Origin: an archaeon
Lineage (GTDB): Archaea > Methanobacteriota > Methanobacteria > Methanobacteriales > Methanobacteriaceae
Reading direction: 5' to 3'
Length of the DNA stretch: 8,724 bases
NCBI GenBank assembly: GCA_024409165.1
Contig: JAKSUE010000043.1
Location: 1-8,724 of the forward strand
The position numbers and the translations under genes are program-made. The notes beneath the pieces were generated by a model. The model was given only the letters and a program-made list of their open reading frames with translations. It was not told the origin of the DNA and did no database searches. Of the stretch, positions 6,734 to 8,724 are shown piece after piece (position 1 is the stretch's first letter; the number at the start of each line of letters is the position of its first letter).

Positions 6734-8023
6734 TTATATTGTTATAAATTCATTAATACCATGTGTTCTAAGATTTTCTTTAATATTAGTTTTGTCAGAA
6801 TCAGAAGCAAATCCATTATCTTTAAATACTACACGTTTAACATCAGAATCTTTAGATAATTTGACTATTGCATTAGATATGTCTCTTGTTATATTGTCAT
6901 CTAAACAGATAATTAAAGCACCAAACTCAATTGAATATAAAGTGTTATTAGTTAATTCATGTTTTTCAACTGGTAAAGTTAAATCAATACCATATTTAAG
7001 CATAATTTCATATACTAAGTCTTCTTGAGTTCTTTTTGACTTAATATTATCTTGAGACATTAACAACGTTTGTTCTAAATCATTATAATCAGGATCCCAC
7101 TTTTCCAAATTAGAAGAATCCAATTTAAAAACTTTAAATCCAATGTCTAAGTCTTTATTTCCACTTTCTTCTACAATTTTATCTCCAGCTCTCCTAATAC
7201 GTTCCTTACCAATCTCACAAATACTTTCATAACCTTCTTCATAAGCTTCTGAATTTTCATCAGTACTTTCTGGAAGTTGAACTAATATAAATTTACGATT
7301 ACCTTCATCATTAGCATTTAACTGCATTACTGCTTGAGCAGTTGTAGCAGAACCTGAGAAAAAATCTAAGAAGTAACCCTCATTTACAAATTCATTACTA
7401 TTGGGATTAATAAGTAGACTTAATAAATATTCAATTAAAGTATTTGGCTTAGGATAATTAAAGAAGTTATTTTCCATTAAATTTTCCAATGTTTTACTTC
7501 CTTCTTCGCTAGTACCAACCTTAACACCAAATCTACTTTTTGTATTCAAAGGATTATTAGAATTTGTAAATATCAATTGTCTTGGAGATTCAATAGAAGT
7601 TTTTAAATCACCGTAGATGGCACGAATTGAGAAATTTTCACTTTTTACCCAATAAGTAGTACCATTATCTAATTCTGAAATTACTTTATCTTTAGACCAT
7701 CTGCTTTTAAATCTTAATGTGAAGTCATTAGCATTTTTACCATCTTTAACAATAACATCTGTTTCAAGTGTATATTTTTTATCTGTTGATTTAGAATATT
7801 TTCCATCAGCAATATTAAATTTTACCATTCCTTTAGGGAATAAAATAGGTTTTTCTGGATTTGAAGCATTATATAATGGAGCATCTTCTAAATCAGATTT
7901 TTCATATTCTGCTAAAACTTCTTTACGATTATTACTAATTAATCGTTTACCATAACAGATAATATATTCAACATTTGAATAGAAATTTAATTTTTGCCTT
8001 CCAAAGTGCTGGGTTTTTCCCAA
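6734..8023 (-). pseudogene. mod: Type III restriction system Mod subunit, C-terminal part (separated by frameshift)
   Basis: Native sequence begins around KLNFYSNVEYIICYGKR (from about nt 7993 leftward). The first ten residues from the TTG at 8023 are out of frame with the N-terminal part and are not native. The region after that is the variable target-recognition domain. It is followed by FLDFFSGSATTAQAVMQLN (residues 218-236 of this frame), the AdoMet-binding FxGxG motif, which in this beta class lies after the DPPY motif. The C-terminus is typical and complete: LVYEIMLKYGIDLTLPVE, a conserved beta segment, and VVFKDNGFASDSDKTNIKEN before TAA at 6734. In the intact protein this part would bind AdoMet and contact Res. 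Adding one A to the A5 run (T5 at 7991-7995 on the + strand) joins it to the upstream part as LEGKKLNFYSNVEYI, giving about 648 residues, normal for the family. Confidence 0.85.
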
Positions 8024-8679
8024 ATAAAGGATGTTATGAAGTTTTCTTCACCAAATATTTCATCACAAAGCTTTCTTAAATTTTCAACTTCATTATCATC
8101 AATGCTTATAAAAATTACTCCATCATTCGTTAATAAATTTCTAGCTAATTTAAGACGAGGATACATCATATTTAACCAATTGCTATGATATCGTCCATTT
8201 GATTCAGGGTTAGAAGTGATTTTTAAACCACCTATTTTTTGATTAGTAATACTTAAATAATTTTCTAAATTATTCTTATAATTGTCTTTATAAACAAAAT
8301 CATTTCCTGTGTTATATGGTGGATCTATATAAATCATTTTGATTTTATTATAATAACTTTTTTGAAGTAATTTAAGAACTTCTAAATTATCTCCTTCAAT
8401 ATACAAGTTTTCAGTTGTGTCCCAGTTTTTTGATTCTTCTCTACAAGGTCTTAAAGTACCAGTAGAAGTTTTTTGAGATTCTTTAATAGCTTGAGTCTTA
8501 CCAGCCCAAGTAAAATTATATCTTTCACTAGATTCTTCAATATTTTCACCTAAAACCAATTTAAGTTTTTTAAAATCGATTTTATCTTCAGATACTATTT
8601 CGGGAAATAGTTCTTTTAAAATAGGAATATTGTCCTTTAAAATATCCTTACTCAAACCATCCAACTTAACTTCATTCAT
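7987..8679 (-). pseudogene. mod: Type III restriction system Mod subunit, N-terminal part (separated by frameshift)
   Basis: The start is taken as ATG 8679 (MNEVKLDGLSKDI), which has GAGG 9 bases upstream. An in-frame ATG at 8694 contains that site and adds only five residues. The sequence shows the typical Mod N-terminus, with ILKELFPEIVSEDKIDF and YNFTWAGK, then ENLYIEGDNLEVLKLLQKSY. The catalytic motif IV, MIYIDPPYNTGNDFVYKDNY (DPPY at residues 119-122), methylates adenine N6. It is followed by SNWLNMMYPRLKLARNLL and GVIFISIDDNEVENLRKL. The frame ends at TAA at 7987-7989 after TSFIWEKPSTLEGKN, where the other frame takes over. A fragment with motif IV but no AdoMet site cannot methylate by itself. 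It is the first gene of the leftward operon; any promoter lies in or beyond the last 30 bases of the window. Confidence 0.9.
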
Positions 8680-8724
8680 AATTATAATCCTCATTAATCC
8701 ATTTTAATTATAATAACATATTAA

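Noticed and set aside
3839..8188. Six + strand ORFs of 60-112 residues antisense to res and mod (starting at 3839, 4694, 6521, 6792, 7719, 7994)
   Set aside because: They are shadows of strongly supported - strand genes, with no ribosome binding sites noticed and no recognisable domains.

Overview
The window is very AT-rich, with strongly A/T-biased codons. Its Shine-Dalgarno sites are of the GAGGTGA type, and poly-T runs sit at gene ends. The surface protein at the left edge ends in a segment resembling a pseudomurein-binding repeat. Together these suggest a host-associated methanogenic archaeon of the Methanobacteriales, such as Methanobrevibacter or Methanosphaera. The genus is an inference.

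Layout. (1) Positions 1-1108, + strand: the 3' part of a long coiled-coil protein with heptad-phased internal repeats and a putative cell-wall-binding C-terminus, then a 94-residue secreted protein, probably co-transcribed. (2) 1109-1345: AT-rich intergenic DNA holding a long imperfect inverted repeat (1204-1308). (3) 1346-2537, + strand: a nuclease of the HsdR-N-terminal type and a DUF4268 domain, which look like one ~396-residue protein split by a +1 frameshift. (4) 2613-3439, + strand: a Dam-like (D12 class) adenine methyltransferase broken by two +1 frameshifts and lacking its last ~30 residues. (5) 3440-3667: convergent intergenic DNA with poly-T terminators and a short palindrome. (6) 8679-3668, - strand: a Type III restriction-modification operon, mod then res. 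res (1012 residues) is intact with all helicase and nuclease motifs. mod is nearly complete but split by a one-base deletion in an A-run.

How the genes relate. The right two thirds form a defence island with two restriction-modification-like modules facing each other. The Type III pair is the known Mod2Res complex: Mod recognises and methylates an asymmetric site, and Res supplies ATPase and nuclease. The left module, a nuclease beside a Dam-like methyltransferase, could be a second, less familiar R-M pair. Every frameshift in the window lies in a methyltransferase gene or the stand-alone nuclease. The 3-kb res gene, with equally long A-runs, is open. This suggests selective inactivation or switching of methyltransferases, but single-base assembly errors at A-runs must be excluded first.
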